DNA of 6,569 bases from Chloroflexota bacterium (lineage in GTDB: Bacteria; Chloroflexota; Dormibacteria; Dormibacterales; Dormibacteraceae): the NCBI GenBank assembly GCA_005880345.1, contig VBGE01000152.1, positions 1 through 6,569 on the forward strand. The letters are read 5' to 3'. The translations under genes and the position numbers were made by a program. The stretch's first letter is position 1. Each line of letters starts with the position of its first letter. The notes beneath the pieces were generated by a model. The model searched no databases. It had not been told where the DNA came from and saw only the letters and a list, made by a program, of their open reading frames with translations. Shown in pieces: positions 4,851 to 6,569 of this stretch.

Positions 4851-6536
4851 ATGCCCGAATCAACCAAGCCGCTGGTGACTGCGCTGATCGTCAATCGGAA
4901 CTCGAAAGACGACCTTCTGCTGTCCCTGAAGATGTTCTTCGCCAGTGCCGACGTGCCCGTGGAGGCGGTGGTGGTCGACAACGACTCGTCCGATGGCTCT
5001 GCCGCGGCAGTGACTGACGAGTTCCCACAGGTGACGGTCCTGGGCCAGTCCAAGGACCTTGGCTACGGCCGCGCCGCCAACATCGGGCTGGAGCGATGCC
5101 AGGGGCGCTTCATCCTGCTCCTCAGCCCGAGGGTGCGGCTCGACCCGCAGTGCGTCGGTCGCCTGGCCGACTTTCTGCTGACGCGCCCGGATGCGGGCGC
5201 AGTCGGGCCCAAGCTGACACTGCCGAGCGGCAAGCGCGATCCCGATGCGAGGCGCGCGTTTCCGCTCCCGAGCACGCTCTTCTACCAGACGGTCGGCCTC
5301 AGCAAGCTCTTCCCGAAGAGCGCGCGTTTCGGACGCCACAACATGGGCCATGTCTCCGAGTCGGATGTGCACGAGATGGATGCGGGCACCGCCGCCTGCC
5401 TGATGCTGCGGCGCTCGGCGCTCGATCGGGTCGGCTTTTTCGACCCTCGCTATTTCATGTTCGGCGAGGATCTGGACCTCTGTTACCGCCTGAAGCTGGG
5501 CGGCTGGAAGGTCTTCTACCTGCCCTCCGCGACGGCCATGCACGACGTCAAGCGTGAGGCGCCTGACCGACAGAAGCAGATCTCATACGAGCGCCACCGT
5601 GCGATGTGGACATACCACTTCAAGCACCACTCGGAAGACGTTTCTGCGTTCGGCAACGGCCTGGTATGGGCGCAGATCTGGGGTCGCTACGCCGCCGACC
5701 TCGTGTGGCTGGCGGTCGGCCTGATCGTCGGCGGCATCGCCTACGGCGGAAGCGGCGCCATCGTCGGCGCGATCGTGCTGGGGCTGCTCGGCGTCGCGGC
5801 TGCGCTCTACGCGTACTACTTCGGCTCGGCGACAGTGCTGGCGGCGATGGGCGCCCAGGAAGCCAATCCGCAGCAGTATCAGCAGCTCTACAACATCGTC
5901 CAGGCGCTCGCCATCGGCGACGGCCTGCCGCTGCCCAAGGTCTATGTGATCAACGATCCGAGCCCCAACGCATTCGCGACGGGGCGGGATCCCAACCACG
6001 CCGCGGTCACCGTGACCACGGGGCTGATGCAGATGATGAATCGCGAAGAGCTCGAGGGCGTGCTCGCGCACGAGATGAGCCATGTCAAGAACTTCGACGT
6101 GCGGCTGCTGCTGGTCGTCACGACCATGATCGGCATGGCAGCACTGATCGCCAGCGTCTTCTGGAACAGCGTGGGGCGGATGCGCGTGCGCGGCGAAGGC
6201 GGCCTCATCGTGCTGGCCATCGGCATCCTCTTCACGCTCGTCGCGTTCGTGGTCGGGCCGCTGATGCAGCTGGCGCTGTCACGGCAGCGCGAGTCGCTCG
6301 CCGACGTCAGCGGCGTCGAGCTCACGCGCAACCCGACCGGCCTCATATCGGCCTTGCAGAAGATCGCCCAGAACGACAAGCCGCCCGAGCGGTTCAACCA
6401 CGCGGTCGCCGCGATGATGATCGACAACCCCGAGGAGCATCACGGCAGCTTCTTCAGCCGGCTCTTCGACACGCATCCGCCGATCCAGGAACGGATCGCC
6501 GCGCTGCAGAAGATCGCCAGCGTCCAGCAGACGTAG
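4851..6536 (+). CDS. Fusion of a rhamnosyltransferase-like GT2 domain with an HtpX-type M48 zinc metalloprotease
   Basis: The 561-residue protein joins two unrelated enzymes in one frame. Residues 1 to about 275 form a GT2 domain of the WbbL/rhamnosyltransferase kind: LIVNRN, VVDNDSSDGS, DLGYGRAANIGL, then FDPRYFMFGEDLDLCYRL near 197-214. The usual NPD metal-binding motif reads SPR here (92-94), so activity is doubtful. From about residue 283 it reads as HtpX, a membrane protease that degrades damaged membrane proteins. Two N-terminal membrane segments (about 283-297 and 301-325) lead to NAFATGRD (373-380) and the zinc motif HEMSH (His407, Glu408, His411). Two more hydrophobic segments follow (about 418-438 and 451-474), then the third ligand, Glu481, in SRQRESLAD and the C-terminal THPPIQERIAAL. 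HtpX proteins usually have an aromatic residue where RESLAD has Ser. Only the first few HtpX residues appear to be lost. Fusion could be real or a deletion or assembly join. Confidence 0.87.
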   Translation: MPESTKPLVTALIVNRNSKDDLLLSLKMFFASADVPVEAVVVDNDSSDGSAAAVTDEFPQVTVLGQSKDLGYGRAANIGLERCQGRFILLLSPRVRLDPQCVGRLADFLLTRPDAGAVGPKLTLPSGKRDPDARRAFPLPSTLFYQTVGLSKLFPKSARFGRHNMGHVSESDVHEMDAGTAACLMLRRSALDRVGFFDPRYFMFGEDLDLCYRLKLGGWKVFYLPSATAMHDVKREAPDRQKQISYERHRAMWTYHFKHHSEDVSAFGNGLVWAQIWGRYAADLVWLAVGLIVGGIAYGGSGAIVGAIVLGLLGVAAALYAYYFGSATVLAAMGAQEANPQQYQQLYNIVQALAIGDGLPLPKVYVINDPSPNAFATGRDPNHAAVTVTTGLMQMMNREELEGVLAHEMSHVKNFDVRLLLVVTTMIGMAALIASVFWNSVGRMRVRGEGGLIVLAIGILFTLVAFVVGPLMQLALSRQRESLADVSGVELTRNPTGLISALQKIAQNDKPPERFNHAVAAMMIDNPEEHHGSFFSRLFDTHPPIQERIAALQKIASVQQT

Positions 6537-6551
6537 CGTGAATCGGGGACC

Positions 6552-6557
6552 GGAGGT
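6552..6557 (+). promoter_or_regulatory. Possible Shine-Dalgarno for a gene beyond the right edge
   Basis: GGAGGT lies 15 bases after the GT2-HtpX stop and 12 bases before the window ends. No start codon is visible within the remaining bases, so a downstream gene is only a possibility. Confidence 0.25.
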
Positions 6558-6569
6558 TTCGCCGTTCCT

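Noticed and set aside
5606..6541. A 311-codon + strand frame overlapping the protease half of the fusion
   Set aside because: It is an Arg-rich shadow; the M48 motifs are all in the other frame.

Overview
This is a GC-rich window with five protein-coding loci and one 5S rRNA gene. Long Ala/Pro/Gly-rich reading frames, a bS21 ribosomal protein and a likely solitary 5S gene suggest a high-GC free-living bacterium. bS21 is generally missing from Actinobacteria, so a soil lineage of the Chloroflexota/Dormibacterota type is my best guess. This is inference from gene content, not a computed placement.

Left part (1-2978, + strand). A membrane-bound, cellulose-synthase-like family 2 glycosyltransferase enters from the left edge. 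Its frame breaks at about 918-947, and its C-terminal membrane part continues in another frame to 1624. After an 85-base gap with a good Shine-Dalgarno comes a membrane-anchored HtrA-like serine protease with one PDZ domain (1710-2978).

Middle part (2979-3490). A perfect 9-bp hairpin follows the protease. Next come a 57-residue bS21 gene (rpsU, GTG start, 3041-3214) and a complete 5S rRNA (3327-3446). The 5S has its own perfect TATAAT seven bases upstream, and no 23S gene lies beside it. A T7 run and a strong hairpin (3448-3488) separate it from the convergent gene to the right.

Right part (3494-6536). A Wzx/MATE-type polysaccharide flippase on the - strand is divergent from a + strand gene. 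The 46-base gap between them carries a -10-like hexamer for each direction. The + strand gene is the most unusual item: one uninterrupted frame encodes a rhamnosyltransferase-like GT2 domain (about residues 1-275) followed by an almost complete HtpX-type M48 zinc metalloprotease (about 283-561).

Together the genes point to cell-surface polysaccharide synthesis and export (two glycosyltransferases and a flippase) mixed with membrane-protein quality control (HtrA and HtpX). Three starts (rpsU, flippase, GT2-HtpX) lack a Shine-Dalgarno, and each has a -10-like hexamer exactly 9 bases upstream, which suggests leaderless or nearly leaderless mRNAs. No mobile element, CRISPR array or tRNA was seen, and no gene-free stretch exceeds 300 bases.
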